Positions 1-12,369 of a DNA stretch of 64,000 nt are shown here, piece by piece. The number at the start of each line of letters is the position of its first letter. Positions within the stretch are counted from its first letter, which is position 1. The notes beneath the pieces were generated by a model. It was given only the letters and a program-made list of their open reading frames with translations. It was not told the DNA's origin and did no database searches. Made by a program: the position numbers and the translations under genes. Source of the DNA: Valencia hispanica (taxonomy: Eukaryota > Chordata > Actinopteri > Cyprinodontiformes > Valenciidae); NCBI GenBank assembly GCA_963556495.2, contig OY747713.1, forward strand, positions 36,057,961 to 36,121,960, in the 5' to 3' direction.

Positions 1-1354
1 CTGTAAACGCAGATATATAACTTGACCGGGTGGACTTATTCGCTGCCATAGTATATGACGTGCGTAAAATGTCTTATACATGAAGAGATTACGCACAGTG
101 CGTACAGTAAAATACTGTTTCAGCACCGTGTCCATACACCCTTTATAATCAAAATACAACATTGAAAGACGCCGTGGACCTTTATATGAGAAGATGAAGT
201 TATGATTCTGATTTTTTTAATTCAGTGAGGACTACGGCATTTACCCAGGAGATTGCGCATATGGCACACTTTTGACCACCTTTGACCTGTAGTTATAAGA
301 ATGTGTGCAGAATACTCATTTTTTTGGTTTATTGCTGTCAAATTTGGTGTGGATGAAGGTAATACTTTAGGCTTTAGACCCACAGTGTGTTTTAGGTCCC
401 AACCTATTTTTAAAGCATGTATTTATATAAAATAAATAATCAGACATAAAAAAAATATTTTTCAGTGTATTTAAATTCATATTGCCTGGTAACAATAGCA
501 CTCAGCGATATTAACACAGTTCTGGGATAAATTTTAGAGTGTTTGCTTTCCAAAGAGACCCAACCATGTCTGTACTCAAAATGGTTCAAGAACAGCTTTA
601 AGTTAATTTTGGGTATGCGTTTTAAAAAAAATGTAGGGCGGAAATTGCAGGAATGTTAAGGGGGTAAAATTTGACATTAGGAGCTTTAAGCTCATGAAAA
701 TCGTTACATTATATTCTCTTTGGTGAACCTTTAAAGCTGCTAGTTTGCTGAAAGTGCTGCAGAGTGCACCATGTGGCCGTTAGACAAACTGCAATCAGCA
801 AAATGCGCACTCCTATGACTTTCAGCCGTGTGCTCATTATTCCGAGCTCTGCGACGGTCAGAGGCCATTTTTGCTGTTTTTCTAATGCTGGATAAAATTA
901 TTTTCTTCTTTGACTTACTAGCTACACTTATCTAAGCTAGCTTAGACCGCGTACATGGGTACGTACGTGCATCATTACGTCACGCTACGCGCTCTCCCAA
1001 GCCGACACGCGCACCCTGAACCACCTCAAAATAAATGGAATTGGTGCCTCTACATGCAACCGCGGTAGAATCAAACTACAGCACTTGATTCAATTGTATC
1101 GTCAGGAGATGAAAAAACTGACTATAGATTTTTTTATTTTAACAAAAATATTGCACAATGCAGCTTTAATGTGCTTAAATAACCTGAAGCAAAACAAATA
1201 CATGTATGTATCTATCATATATGTAAATACTGGGGAGTGAAGAGGTGAAGCATGTGTTTGACTGATCCACACACACACACACATAATTCTGGCATATGGT
1301 GCCACTCCTTAAAAATTCTTGCCCCTTTCTTGCCACCCCATAAATATTTTTCTA
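1..1354. other. Non-coding flank, no gene recognised
   Basis: No reading frame here resembles a known protein on either strand. I looked on the minus strand for the missing last exon of zbtb8b (a zinc-finger tail followed by an acidic C-terminus) and did not find it. A short CA run lies near 1266-1283. The stretch at about 1310-1365 looks like the end of an old repeat. Confidence 0.5.
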
Positions 1355-2105
1355 GATCCGCCACTGCACAGGGGGAACTGGTCAATGACCTGAAGAAAGC
1401 TGGGACCACAGTAACAAAGGGTACTAATAGTAACAAACTATGTCATCATGGCTCAAAATCTTGCACATAGGATTGGGAGAATGTCATATGGGCTGATGAG
1501 ATCAAAATAGAACTCTATGGTATAAATGCCACTTGCCATGTTTGGAGGGAGAAAAATGCTGAGTTGCATCCCAAGAAGACCATACCCACTGTGAAGCAAG
1601 GGGGTGGAAACTTTATGCTTTGTGGCTACTTTTCCGCAAAAAAGACAGAACGACTGATCTGTGTTAAGGAAAGGATGAATGGGGCCATGGATGGGGCCAT
1701 GAAATGTTGGGCAAAAACCTCCTCCAGAGCATTGAAGATGAAATGTGGCTGGATCTTCCAGCATGATAATGAACCGAAATACATTGGCTGGGCAACGAGG
1801 GAGTGGCTACATAAAAAGCATTTCAAGGTTGTAGGGTGGCCTAGCCAGTCTCCAGACCTAAATCCAATAGAGAATCTGTGGAGGGAGTTGAAAGTCTGTG
1901 TTGCCCAGCAACAGCCCCAAAACATCCCAGCTCTAGAGAAGATCTACATGAAGACGAAGAATGGGCCAAAATACCAGCTACAGTGTGTGCAAACCTGGTG
2001 AAAACCTACAGGAAACATTTGACCTCTGTCATTGCCAACCAAGGTTACATTACCAAGGGACTGAAATTAACTTTTGTTAATGGCCAAATGCTTATTTTCT
2101 GCACC
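1355..2105 (+). mobile_element. Decayed Tc1-like transposon, 3' half of transposase
   Basis: The plus strand reads as a broken Tc1-family transposase. The clearest block, at 1564-2001, contains the family signature [15 protein letters not shown] followed by a C-terminal tail, preceded by a degraded KYGGG/HGGG-type block near 1590-1640. The catalytic glutamate region (NPIENLW) is still visible, but upstream parts are out of frame and the DNA-binding half is lost. Terminal inverted repeats were not recognised. It lies downstream of the last visible zbtb8b exon, so if the gene continues left this element is inside a zbtb8b intron. Confidence 0.8.
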
Positions 2106-2253
2106 ATTATACAGATAAGTTATTTAAAAGTCATACAATGTGATTTCCTGGAAGTTTTTTTCACATTCTGTTTGTCACAGTTTAAGTGTAAAATTATAGA
2201 CCTATCCTTTTTAGGAGAGAAAACTTGCACGATCAGGAGCTGCGTGTATTATA

Positions 2254-2259
<6 letters not shown>

Positions 2260-2329
<70 letters not shown>
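2260..2329. repeat. (AT)n microsatellite
   Basis: About 35 uninterrupted AT units lie just downstream of zbtb8b exon 3. Confidence 0.97.
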
Positions 2330-2339
<10 letters not shown>

Positions 2340-2383
2340 CAAAGAAAACATAATGTGACGCTTTAGCCACACTTAGTTCTTAC

Positions 2384-3999
2384 ACTAAGGGCGTGGGTGC
2401 GGAGGTGCTCCTGTCGTGTGAATCTCTTGCCACACATGGGACAGGGGAAGGGTCTCTCTCCGGTGTGGCAGCGGATGTGTCTCTTCATGATTCCTTTTTG
2501 CTTGGCAGTGTATGGACAGAAAGGGCACTTGTGGAGCTTTACTGGTACTACCAAGCCGTCGCCTACAGAGGGAGAAAGGCAGCAACTGAATATATCCTGA
2601 TCTTCTGCTTTAGCATTTACTCTGTTTAACTTGGACAAAGGTGGTGTTTGATGTTATTCTAGCTTAATCATTTACAGTTGAGCCTGACTGAGATAATTAC
2701 CCGTGTCCTCTCCGAGCCAATCAGACTGGATCTCCATGATAGATGACCCAACAAAGCCCAAACTTTCATCCATTCTGCTACCCCCTGTGCTGCTGCCCAG
2801 TCCTTGGGTGAAGCGCTGAGCTGCTCTGTCCCCTAGAGGACTGGGACCACCGGGGCCTTCACTTCTGGATAGAATATCCATCAGCTGCCGGGTATTAAAT
2901 GAAGGGCTGTATCCTAAAGGGGAGCGCTCATTGGAGGTTGAGGGACTTTGGAGGAGTAACCTGTTATGGTGGGTGCCATGCAGAGTGGGCCCAGGATACG
3001 GTGGAAGGTCTTTGGTGTCAGGGGACTCTACGAGTTCCACATCAGGGTCATATTCTATTTTAGGGTTCACTAACTCTGGGGTCAAAGCAGAGGATGAGGA
3101 GGATGAGAGATTAGTCTGATCAATGTGGCTTTTTTGCTCCTCCCTCTCAGGTGCAAACCCCTCTCTAGAGGAGTAACCACTGTCAATGTTTGTACTGGAG
3201 CCTGCAGGGGTGGCAACAGCAGTAGACAAGGGGGTCCTTGTTGAGGTCCCTGCCTCAGGACCTAAACCTGACCCTCCATCTACCTCTGAACTTGTCCCTG
3301 TAACACCTGCACCCCCTGACATGGTTGCAGAAGGAGTTCCACTGTCTGCAGGTCCAATCACTCCATCGTCCGCCTGGTTCTCTTTCTGCGTGTTCCTCTC
3401 CTTCTCCTTGTTGCAAATCTCCAAAGACGAGTGAATGTACTCTTTACAGAAGTTCACTAAATCTGTCATTTGCAGGTAGCTAGCTGCTGACATCACCTCA
3501 ATGACGTTGTTGCTGTTAAGAGCCAAGCGTCCAGAGTATAGGAAGTCGAGGATGACGGAGAACGCGTCGGCGGTTACAATGTCCAACGACGCTGTGCTGT
3601 AGCGCTGTCCGTTGTCCTGAAAAGAGACGTATTCCCAAGTTTAGAACTACAACTCTGCATACACTCAATTTATCAGAGCATGGCTTTAACTGCTGTAAAA
3701 CAGCAGTAAAAACAGTTAATGACCCCGTTTCACAGCTTAAACCTTGTTAGGTGTACTGTTAGATACTAACTTACCATTAACATTTAAATAGCATGTAACA
3801 TGTATTTAAGACGCAAATAAAATCCATCTACAATTAATTGAATATGCCAGAATTATGTTTTTAGCAGTTTATAATTTAAATTTGATTTATTTAGATTCAG
3901 TCGGGTTTCCGTGGTCATCTCAGCACACGGACTGGGTTAGAACCACAGTGCTGGTACTGTTAGACCTCAGTGCAGCATTTCACACTGTTAACCATGACA

Positions 4000-4035
<36 letters not shown>

Positions 4036-4368
4036 TACACCTTTTAAGTTGAATTAATAAAATAAATGAACTTTGGCACGATATTCTAATGTTTCGAGTT
4101 TCACCTGTATATCATGTGTAAAACAACTGAACATACATAACTCAAAAACAATACATACACAGAACAACATAGACGGGAGCATTGAGATCCTCACCTGCAG
4201 GTAGTGAACCAGAAGAGCTCGGAAATAGCCGCTTCCAGCAAACAGCACATTGCGGTGGGCTTTGAATACGCGCCCCTCCACCAGGATACTGCAATCGCAG
4301 AAGAAGTCTCGCTTTCGCTGCTCGTTGAGCTCAAACAGCAGTTTAGACAGATAACAGGGAACCTCCAT
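2384..4368 (-). CDS. zbtb8b: zbtb8b, BTB/POZ and C2H2 zinc-finger protein, 3' exon(s) off window
   Basis: Three coding exons are visible on the minus strand: 4195-4368, 2701-3616 and 2384-2562, totalling 1269 nt or 423 codons. All have GT-AG splice sites and consistent phases. Exon 1 starts [20 protein letters not shown] and enters the BTB fold ([19 protein letters not shown]). Exon 2 finishes the BTB ([32 protein letters not shown]), then runs through a Ser/Thr/Pro-rich acidic linker to a conserved DWLGEDTG. Exon 3 encodes [20 protein letters not shown] and a second finger ending THALS at the donor GTAAGA. BTB zinc-finger proteins are nuclear and mostly transcriptional repressors that dimerise through the BTB domain. 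ZBTB8B, rather than ZBTB8A, is favoured by the [16 protein letters not shown] and [19 protein letters not shown] wording. The last zinc-binding His of finger 2 must lie in the next exon, which is outside the window. Intron 1 carries a LINE scrap and a TA microsatellite. Confidence 0.9.
3880..4032 (+). mobile_element. L2-like LINE reverse transcriptase scrap plus (TA)n
   Basis: The plus strand at about 3893-4000 encodes the reverse transcriptase block [20 protein letters not shown]. This is almost the same wording as the larger L2-like LINE at 35 kb. It is followed at once by a TA microsatellite (about 4001-4032). It sits in zbtb8b intron 1. Confidence 0.75.
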
Positions 4369-4695
4369 ATTTTCACCTTTCCGTGGCTCTAGCAGCAAAA
4401 CAAACAAACCCGGGAGTTGGTAATTGGGGGTGTGACATGATACGTTAGGATCACCTAAAACCACAAGACGACCGACGATTATCACCTGACAGCTCTATTT
4501 TGAACCACTACACTTTTTTTCCAAGTCATGCAAATCTGAAATAATGCATATCAGTCTCCCAATAATGTTTGCTAACATGATAGCCTGTGCAGCTAGCACC
4601 TATTAGCTAGCTGCTAATACTTTATATAGCGACACAACACGTCTTTACGTAGCATTTTACACAAGGCGTTATAAACAATTCCCTTATAGACTTAC

Positions 4696-4800
4696 CTGTT
4701 TATTCAATAATACTATAAAAGAAACCTACTCGCGAAAAACAGACGGCCGCTTGTAGGGTTCATTGTCCCATGCGTAAGAAAGCAAAAACTTCCGCTTTCG
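4696..4800 (-). other. Probable non-coding first exon of zbtb8b
   Basis: A strong donor (AACAG followed by GTAAGT, read on the minus strand) ends a short exon at 4696. The matching acceptor is probably TTTTGCTGCTAG at about 4388-4399, giving a 5' leader of about 20-30 nt before the zbtb8b ATG at 4368. The exon start (TSS) is inferred, not seen. Confidence 0.5.
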
Positions 4801-4880
4801 CTAAACAATTACGTAATTTCTTCGTCCAATCATTTGACCGAGCGAGAGTGACGTTTCAAGTCTGACTATAATTTGCCCCG
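4780..4880 (-). promoter_or_regulatory. Candidate zbtb8b promoter
   Basis: A cluster of common promoter motifs lies just upstream of the putative first exon. It has an ETS-type GCGGAAGT on the minus strand at 4788-4795, a CCAAT box on the plus strand at 4826-4830, and a CRE-like TGACGT at 4849-4854. There is no clear TATA box. The local CpG density is higher than in neighbouring DNA. This is inferred from motifs only. Confidence 0.4.
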
Positions 4881-5379
4881 TCTCCCCCTTTGCACGACGT
4901 TGGACATGAAATAGCATTTGTGGCGTCACTAAAAGTCCAAATGGAGTCAGCTTCGTCACAACATGTCATATCGCTCTGATAGCTCAAAAGTGTGGGAAGT
5001 AAGTAGTTGCAAATATCCCCCATATTAGTTATGAGCGGCAAAACGATTTCCCTGCAGCCCAGTGAAAACATTTGGCATGTCATTAAAGAAAAAAACGTAG
5101 AGAGAGAAAAGGGCATACATTTCCCCATCATGCAAAAGAGGAACACATTTTAAACACTATGGCAGTTGGTTCTTAAATGTTTCCAAATGTTGATAAAAGT
5201 AGCATTGTGACTAGATGGTGCAATATAACATGCAAGTTTTCTCATGCCACACTGCAGCATTTTGTTTGCTTCTAGTCAGCATTTAGAAGGGATGAAGGCC
5301 ACACTGGCTTCCAAAATATAAACTTTGAATAGCTTTGTATATGTTGTGATCTTACAAATAAAATAAAATAAAATAAAAG
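4881..5379. other. Intergenic, no gene recognised
   Basis: I see no coding similarity here. An AAATA pentamer repeat lies at 5357-5378, immediately before the Tc1 remnant. Confidence 0.5.
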
Positions 5380-5489
5380 CATGGCTTATGGATACAGCCT
5401 CCTGTACTCAGATACCCCTAAATAAAATCCAGTGCAACCTATTGCCTTCAGAGGCTGGCTAATTAGTAAATAGAACTACAACTCGTTGG

Positions 5490-5580
5490 AATGTATTTGT
5501 GATTCAATTGAAATGACCTTAAAAGTGCATTAAGATGGCATGTGTTGTGATTTAGCGCTATATAAATAAACTGAGTTGAA
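5490..5580 (+). mobile_element. Non-LTR retroposon 3' tail nested in Tc1
   Basis: The wording GTGATTTAGCGCTATATAAA followed by TAAACTGAGTTGAA is a typical 3' terminus of fish LINEs or their SINE partners. Tc1 sequence continues on both sides, so this inserted after the Tc1. Confidence 0.6.
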
Positions 5581-6299
5581 CCCACATGTATATAAATCAG
5601 TTTCAGTATAAATTCAGCTGTTCTGTTTGTTAGTAAGGATTAGAGAACAAACAGCTGCACACAGTAAAAGGAACACATCAGAACCAGCAGCGAGAAAGTT
5701 GAGAAGTTTATTTCAGGATTAGATTATAAAAACTATGTCACAAACCTCCAACATCTCACACAGGATTACTCAGTCCATTGTTCAAGGACAGAGTATGGCA
5801 CAACTGCAAACCTGCCAAGACATGGCCATCCACCCAAACAGACAGGTCAGCAAGGAGAGCATTAATAGGAGAATTAGCCAAGATGCCCATGAGAACTCTG
5901 GGAACCTGGAGTAATTCACGGCTCAAGTGCAAGAATCTGTTGAGAGGACACCTATTTGTTGTGGATGCAACAAATTTGGCCCTAATGGAAGGAAGGCAAA
6001 AAATAAGGTGTTGAAAGAACACCAAAAGAAATCCCATTTGCAATTTGCAGCAGACCATTTAGGACACAGCAAACATGTGAAAGGAGGTGCTCTGGTAAGA
6101 TGAGACCATTATTGAACATTCTGGCCTGCTTCCAAAATGATAAGTTTTTCTGAAAAACACAAAGCATATAATCCTGAAAACGTCATCCTTATGGTGAAAC
6201 ATGGTGGTGGCAGCATAGAGGTGTAGAGATATTTTTCCCTGGCAGGAAAGCTGCTGCTGGTCAGAGTTGGTGGAAATATGGAGAAGTGGGGCAGCACTA

Positions 6300-6425
6300 T
6301 ATCTTTTAATTGTCGTTTTATTGCTGCTTTTATTTTATCCCCTAATCACCCAAAAGCACCTTGAATTTCCTTGTTGTTGAAAGAGTGCTATACAAAAAAA
6401 GTTGCCTTGCCTTGTCTTGCCAGGA
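6300..6425 (+). mobile_element. Second non-LTR tail nested in the same Tc1
   Basis: The block has the form AAAGCACCTTGAATTTCCTT, GTGCTATACAAAAAAAGTTG, CCTTGCCTTG, another common fish non-LTR 3' end. Tc1 coding sequence resumes immediately after it (GGACAGTGACCCTAAACA). Confidence 0.6.
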
Positions 6426-7250
6426 CAGTGACCCTAAACAGAAAGCGAAAGCAATGATTGGAATGGTTTAGACAGAGGCACCTCCAGAAGTTTTCAAAGG
6501 GTTGGCCAGATTGGTTCTACTAATAATCTTGGGGTTGCCAAAGCAAAAAGCAAGATTAAAATTTTAGCAGTTGTATTATTCTGTTATTTACAGGGAGGTT
6601 AAGGTAGATGACTCAGTAATGAGTGATAAAGAGGTACGCTATAAAGAACACAAGAAAGAGAGACATTAAATAAATGAATGTTGTCACTAATTATAACGTT
6701 TGCAATCACGTAGGTATAAAAAAAATCATTTTAAAAATATGCATATGAGGGCACATGGCTAAGATCGGCTGGTGGGGTGAAGGTTGTTTTGTTTTTCCAA
6801 AATTAAAGAGGTGGTTATTGCATCCCTGGACCAGAGCAAATTCATATGCAAGAATGGCCCAGTCAAAGACCATCCCTAAATTAAATTTGGAACCAGTGGC
6901 AAGACTAATGTAATTGCATTGAAAGGTGGTTCTACAACACATAGACACAGGTTGGCAAAATACTTATCAATCAATATATTTTTATTAGTAAAATACATTT
7001 AGAAAAAAAAAAAATTATCCTTTTTTTTTGGTTCATAATTAAACATTACTTTTTGTTGTGGTCTATTAAATAAATTCCCAACAAAATTCACAGAAGTTTG
7101 TGGTTGTAACATGACAGCATTTTAAAATAATCAAGAAGTATGAATAGTTTTTGCAAGTAACTGAAAATAGAAAAATTATCAAGACATGCCTCCATAAGAA
7201 AAATAAACATTTACTACAGTGGCCTTGCAAAAAAATGATACACTCTCCTA

Positions 7251-9430
7251 AAAATCTCTAAATTTCTTCTAAAATTTTATTTTTCCTTTAATCTCATCAG
7301 TAGTAGTTACAAAATGTCATGCCAGTGGTGGTAACGATAATCACCTTCTCTCCTTCTTACACCACTTTGAGCTCGCAGCAGCACTCCCGCCTGCCCTCAT
7401 TGTCTGCTCATGAATACTTGTTTATTTGCCTTCCATTTTGGAAAGAAAATAGTTCCTTTCTCATTTTCAGACACAGCAGGGATAAACAAGTAGTTCCTTT
7501 AGAGCTGCACCACACCCTCAATGCACAATCCGCAGCTTTTAGAAGTGTTTTTTGCACTGATGGGTGCCGACCGACCAGGCGACTTATTTGTTTCAGATAT
7601 TTTCCCATGGCAAACAGCGTGAACACAAAGGCTTCGTGTTGGCCTGATGGAACCACAGAACCGCCACACATGAGTCTCGCTCCTCTCTTTTTTTAACAAA
7701 ATAAAATTTATGGTACCTCGTAAAAAACAAAAAAGAGGAAACAATTCAAGCTTATTTGTGTTAAATATAAAGTATCATAAACCAACGGGAGTTCGGTTTA
7801 GGCCTCGTAAACTTGACGCAAGGCTTCAAGGGCCATTTGACCCATCAGCAATGAGTCGAACCCCAAACGAAACATAATTAGGCTAAGCTTTTCGGTAGTT
7901 CTGGGTGCTGACCTTCTTCTTACTGTGTCTCGGGGGAAACACAAGACCTTTTGTTTTGGTCATTTGTTGACTTCATGGCAGGAAATTCCCTGTCGTACTG
8001 GCCTTCCACAGCCAAGCAGTGACCGTGACGCTCCTCCAATGCCACCGATCCGGGTGAGTTTATTGCCGCCTTACACCCAGCCACCCTTTAGGAACGAATA
8101 ACATTGGTGATTTATGATTGGGCTTCCCCTCATGCCTGTGATTATGATGGCGCGTGATTTACCGATGCAAGGTCAGACAAGAAAAGTAAATGGATGCAGA
8201 GATCACTGTTATGTAAGGTCGCCTCCAAACGCAGGACCTCACTCATTGTGCGCGTTAGCCACTCGGAGACCCACGGCTGGCACAGAGGGCTCCAGCAGCA
8301 CTCCACTGGGTCCCTGTGGTCTGCGCCTCAGCTCATAACAGCCACTTAGGCCAGCATTTTCCCAGGCTGAGACAACACACCACGGTGGCAGCGGGAGCCG
8401 CAGAGAGGGCCTGATTAAAGACTAGAGACAATGGAGGGAGAGTGAGCCGGGGACCATGGTGGCATTTTCCATCTCCGCCACTGTCTCCTGGGGGGACCAA
8501 GTATGCCGTGAAACGTTTGAATTATCCCAGAATCTCTGGAATTCAGACGGAGGCACCACGGAGAGGACCCTCTACCGGGGATCAAAGAGCTTCAAGAGGA
8601 GTGCGGTGGACTGGTGGTGAAGTCGAGTACATGGTGGAGCATGTGTGTGTGTGTTTGTTTGTGTGCGTGTGGGTGTGTGTGCGTGTGAAGGGGGGGATAC
8701 TTGTGTGCTTAAGAGCACTCAGTTGAAAAAGATAAAGACAATGTTTAACTTTGAAGCATTTATAGCTTCATGTGTAAGCATGTTTTAAAAGAAAAATGGA
8801 AAAAAAAATGGGGGCCCATGTTTGGTTTTTGAGGAGACATTGATCACTGACTGGTGCATAAAGGCTTGTGGGGAGTATGTGTTACTGTCCTTTTATCTTT
8901 CACGGGATCAAATAATGCAATCATAGCCAATCATTGCAAGTCTAATATAGTGGGCGCCCCTCTTTAGTTTGGAGACACCACTCTCTGTGGTGGCTGAGGG
9001 ACAGAAAGAGAAAAGCAAAACGGGGGGAACCTCGTCTTTCTATGGCCATCTATCTCTCTGTAATTATCACTTAATGTTCCTCTGTGTTCTGTAGATGTCT
9101 GTCTCTTGCTCTGTCTTTTCTTCTCCTACAGAAGACAACATGTATGAATCAGAAATAAATCTGCGAGCCTTTTTATCATTGTACATTTAGGCTCAGAGCA
9201 GAGTGGCAAACGGAGCCGTCCCAGACCGCCAGCTTCCGGAATCTTAGGGCCTCAGCACAGGCTGTCTGTCTTTGCCACAGCTATATCCAAAAGATCAAAG
9301 CATCCTTTACTGTAGTTAGTCGACTTCACAAGTTTTGACTTTAACCAAGACTTAACCAAACTAAGAGATAAAAAGCAAAAGTTACCAATAATCTAAAACA
9401 TGCAACGCTTTGCATATGACATTTTTCCAA
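7251..9430. other. Intergenic, no gene recognised
   Basis: No reading frame here looks like a protein. The base composition is less AT-rich than neighbouring repeats and few transposon traces are visible. It could therefore hold regulatory sequence of zbtb8b or heyl, but nothing specific is visible. Confidence 0.4.
8641..8690. repeat. Imperfect (TG)n microsatellite
   Basis: GT-rich tract with interruptions (TGTTTGTTTGTGTGCGTGTG). Confidence 0.9.
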
Positions 9431-9434
9431 AGCT

Positions 9435-9990
9435 TATAGGAATTTGGTGTGCATCTTATAATCAACCCCCTAAGTCAATACATTGCAGAACCACTTTGGA
9501 TGCAATTTACAGACACACATTTTTTGTGGTTTGTCTCTACCAAGTTTTGCATATTGGCGACAAAAAGTATTTGGGCATTCTTAGTAAAACAGGTCAAGCC
9601 ACGTGAGAAGTCACATGAGACTATATAGAGAGTGTAGGTAAACAGCAGTTTTCAAGAATTGAGATCTGTACTTTGACTAGACCATTCTAACTCATGGATA
9701 TGTGTTGATCGAAGACGTTCTATTGTAGCTCTGGCTGTATGTTTAGTGCCCAGTCTTACATCTGGCCACTATCACTTATTTTAAAGATTTTTTTAAACAA
9801 CAACTTTCCGTTTGCTTTTCACATTGCAAGGGCAGATTCTTATGGTGCATGGCTGTCCTGTTGAGAGATTCTCCCCCTGAGCTGTGGATCTCTGCAGCCC
9901 CTCCTGAGTTATCATCTAAATATTTATCTCCTTGCCTTCCTGTCGGTTTAGGTAGATGTCCATGTCTTGGGAGGTTTTTACAGTTTTTGA
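9435..9990 (-). mobile_element. Decayed Tc1-like transposon, minus orientation
   Basis: Read on the minus strand, the segment holds degraded Tc1 transposase blocks. They are equivalent to the NPIENLW region near 9655-9700 and the DNA-binding region near 9850-9990 (the complement of the helix-turn-helix wording). The middle of the element is deleted. No intact frame remains. Confidence 0.7.
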
Positions 9991-9999
9991 TGTATTACT

Positions 10000-10195
10000 C
10001 TTTTAGACACTTCTGTTTTTTATTTATGATGTATGTTTTTCATGTTTTTATGCTTGGACTGTCTTGACTTGACTGCTCCATGTCAAATGTTTGACAACTG
10101 AAAGTGTTTTTATGCTGCTGCCTGCCTTGGGCAGGATGCTCTTACAAAATATATTTTTTAACTCACTGAGTGGTTAAATAAAGGATTTAAAAGAA
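10000..10195 (+). mobile_element. Non-LTR retrotransposon 3' tail
   Basis: The sequence ends CTGCCTTGGGCAGGATGCTC, then ACTCACTGAGTGGTTAAATA, AAGGATTTAAAAG and a run of A. This pattern, a TGGTTAAATAAAGG motif before poly-A, is common at fish LINE 3' ends. Family not assigned. Confidence 0.5.
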
Positions 10196-10214
10196 AAAAA
10201 ACACTTTCCATTGT

Positions 10215-10430
10215 CAGATGATAGATTGTACGGTAATGTTCACAGCGTTGGATGTTGCTTTTCCAAAGATTAAAGGACTGCTCATCTAATAGTTGTCCTG
10301 TCAACAGACCCTCCCACCTGAGCTGTGGATTTAAGGTACCATGGACCTTTTGGCTACTTCCCTGATTAACTATGTCCCTTCTCAGCCTGTCAATTTATCT
10401 GGATGGAAAGGTTTATCCTATTTATGTTTA
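10215..10430 (-). mobile_element. Tc1-like fragment
   Basis: The wording CTCCCACCTGAGCTGTGGAT followed by AAGGTACCATGGACCTTTTG matches, in complement, the linker between the helix-turn-helix and catalytic parts of Tc1 transposases. The same region is seen in the much better preserved copy at 56.3-57.9 kb. Confidence 0.7.
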
Positions 10431-10439
10431 TGGTTTCCA

Positions 10440-12365
10440 ATAAAGTATTTTTGGACAAAGACATTTATATGTTTTTATTTTAGGATTTGAACATTTACAC
10501 TTACACCTCGAATCATTCATGTCCCTGTCAGATTTATATTTTAAATAATTATGATTGTTTCTGATAGGAAATTAGATCGGTGTCTCTTAAAACGTAAAAA
10601 AATAATTTTGAAGGAGGCATTACTACTGAAACACGTCTGCTTTTACTTCCATTTTATTAAAAATGGCATGTCAAAAATTATTTGTACACTTCTCAATAGT
10701 CAATGGAAAAATCAAACCTGTCTTGTATTTGCTGACCACCTTTTTGCATGTTTCCATTGGTATTTTGAAAATGTATCTTTGGTGATGAACTCCAAGTGTG
10801 ATTGGGAGGCTTCCTTGCTATCGCCCTAATCTGTGTCTGCCTCCATAGATTCTCTATTGGGAATCTTAATTCTAAATCGAGAACCTGGCCACAACAAAAT
10901 GTCACCATTTACTTCCAGTCAGAAGAAAAATTCTGAACATAAATCAGCCAGGAGTACGATAATTTTGGGAAAATTGTATGTCACATGAGATGAGATATAG
11001 ATACGGTGACTCTTTGTAAATATAGTTTGTTAGTCTGAGCTGTTAGTCAGGCTTTTTGAAATAATATTCTTGGATTCAAGTGTTGCTGTCTGAGGTTTTT
11101 TTTTTGGTTTCTCACTTTTCCTTCTGAGTGTTTTCCATTAAAAAGTTGCCAACCAGCTGTGTTAAAGGCCACTTCTTGCTTTTTACGCACTATAGTTAAA
11201 GATAAAAATATCAAAACGAATAAATGAAATTTGTTTCTTCTGAATTATTGATGTATCGCCTATGGACCTATGGACTGATAGCTCGCTTTTGTTGTTTTCT
11301 GCTCATAACTCTCAGTTATTGTGATTTGGTATAGGGTGTCTCTGAATTTGGGACAATAAATGTTTAAAAAAGCTTATATTTAGTTTTATTTGCAAATGTA
11401 TTTTACTTTTGTTTGTTTTGCATTTTGTTTTTCTTTGGTGGGGAGGGGGACACATTTGGAAGGTGCACATTACCTCAAGAACAAGGATATTTGTGATGGT
11501 CTCTCTTTTTCCAGTACAAATATTTTTTTTCTGCTAGTACATGGTTAGCCAAACTCGCTCAGTTACCTTACTGGTTAAATATAAACAATACATATAAAAA
11601 TAGGTAAGTTAATAAATGAATAAAGTTTATCTATAGTTGTGTTAGTGTTAAAATTCCACATAAACCAATTCTTGAGAAGCAGGAGAAATTTTATAAAACT
11701 AATATACTAATGTCACTTTCCTTTGTTGATTGACATGCATTTTTAATGTTTTTATCCAATTTCAAATCTTGGGGTAAGAGTGAAAAAAGCAACAGAGCAC
11801 AGACAGAAATTCAAATTTATTTGGCCGTGCCTCCAGTCTAATAATTCTGGGAATTGTTTACTGATAAACGTTACGTCCATGGGCTATTAAACAGAGTGAA
11901 GAGATGAAAATGACTTCCATTATTCTCAACATCCTCAAAGCCTAATTTCTTTCCAAACACATCCACCATGATCCTCTTCTTGGAAAACTAAAAATGACCC
12001 AGTAGTGTACTTTGTGATAGTTTTTTCTCTTTCTTTTTTTTTTTTCTTTTAGTAGGCAGGAGGCTTATGCTTGTCCTTGTGAGCTGCCGTCGGAACGAGG
12101 TGCGAGCAGGAAACCTTCCCTGATAGAGCTCTAATCTGAGGTGTAAAGTTATACAAGGGATTAGGGAAAGTGATAGACTGTCAGGGAGCGGCAGTCTGGA
12201 GTGTTGGAGCACCTTTATCTGCATGTTTATGAGAGCTCCTCTGAACTGATTTGTGATTGATCCCAATCTTAACATTTTCACATCATGCTCAAAGGAGCCG
12301 CTCATTATCTCTTTTGTTTTGAAAATAAAAAGAAGCACACACTGCAAAAGCATTGATAGCCCTTA
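10440..12365. other. Intergenic, AT-rich, no gene recognised
   Basis: No protein-like frame was found. The piece at about 10690-10900 has the flavour of a further decayed transposon but cannot be assigned with confidence. Confidence 0.4.
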
Positions 12366-12369
12366 AGTA

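Larger units (their letters stand above)
5380..7165 (+). mobile_element. Decayed Tc1-like transposon with nested insertions
   Basis: This is a recognisable but heavily mutated Tc1-family element in plus orientation. The DNA-binding part (start, paired-like helix, text equivalent to TVQSI, GTTANLPRHGHPP) lies at about 5720-5870. Later blocks run through 6060-6240 and 6420-6480. The right end at about 7090-7165 resembles a Tc1 terminal repeat (TGTGGTTGTAACATGACA and TTTTTGCAAG). Many stops and frameshifts are present. Two foreign inserts interrupt it (5490-5580 and about 6300-6425). A second Tc1-type terminal sequence (ACAGTGGCCTTGCAAAA, near 7216) follows closely and may be the end of another lost copy. 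Confidence 0.8.

Noticed and set aside
1878..2330. 150-residue frame ending in repeated Ile-Tyr
   Set aside because: The tail is translation of the AT microsatellite and the front is an off-frame piece of the Tc1 remnant.
7319..7696. 125-residue plus-strand open frame
   Set aside because: No recognisable motif, and it overlaps an equally open antisense frame. Treated as chance.
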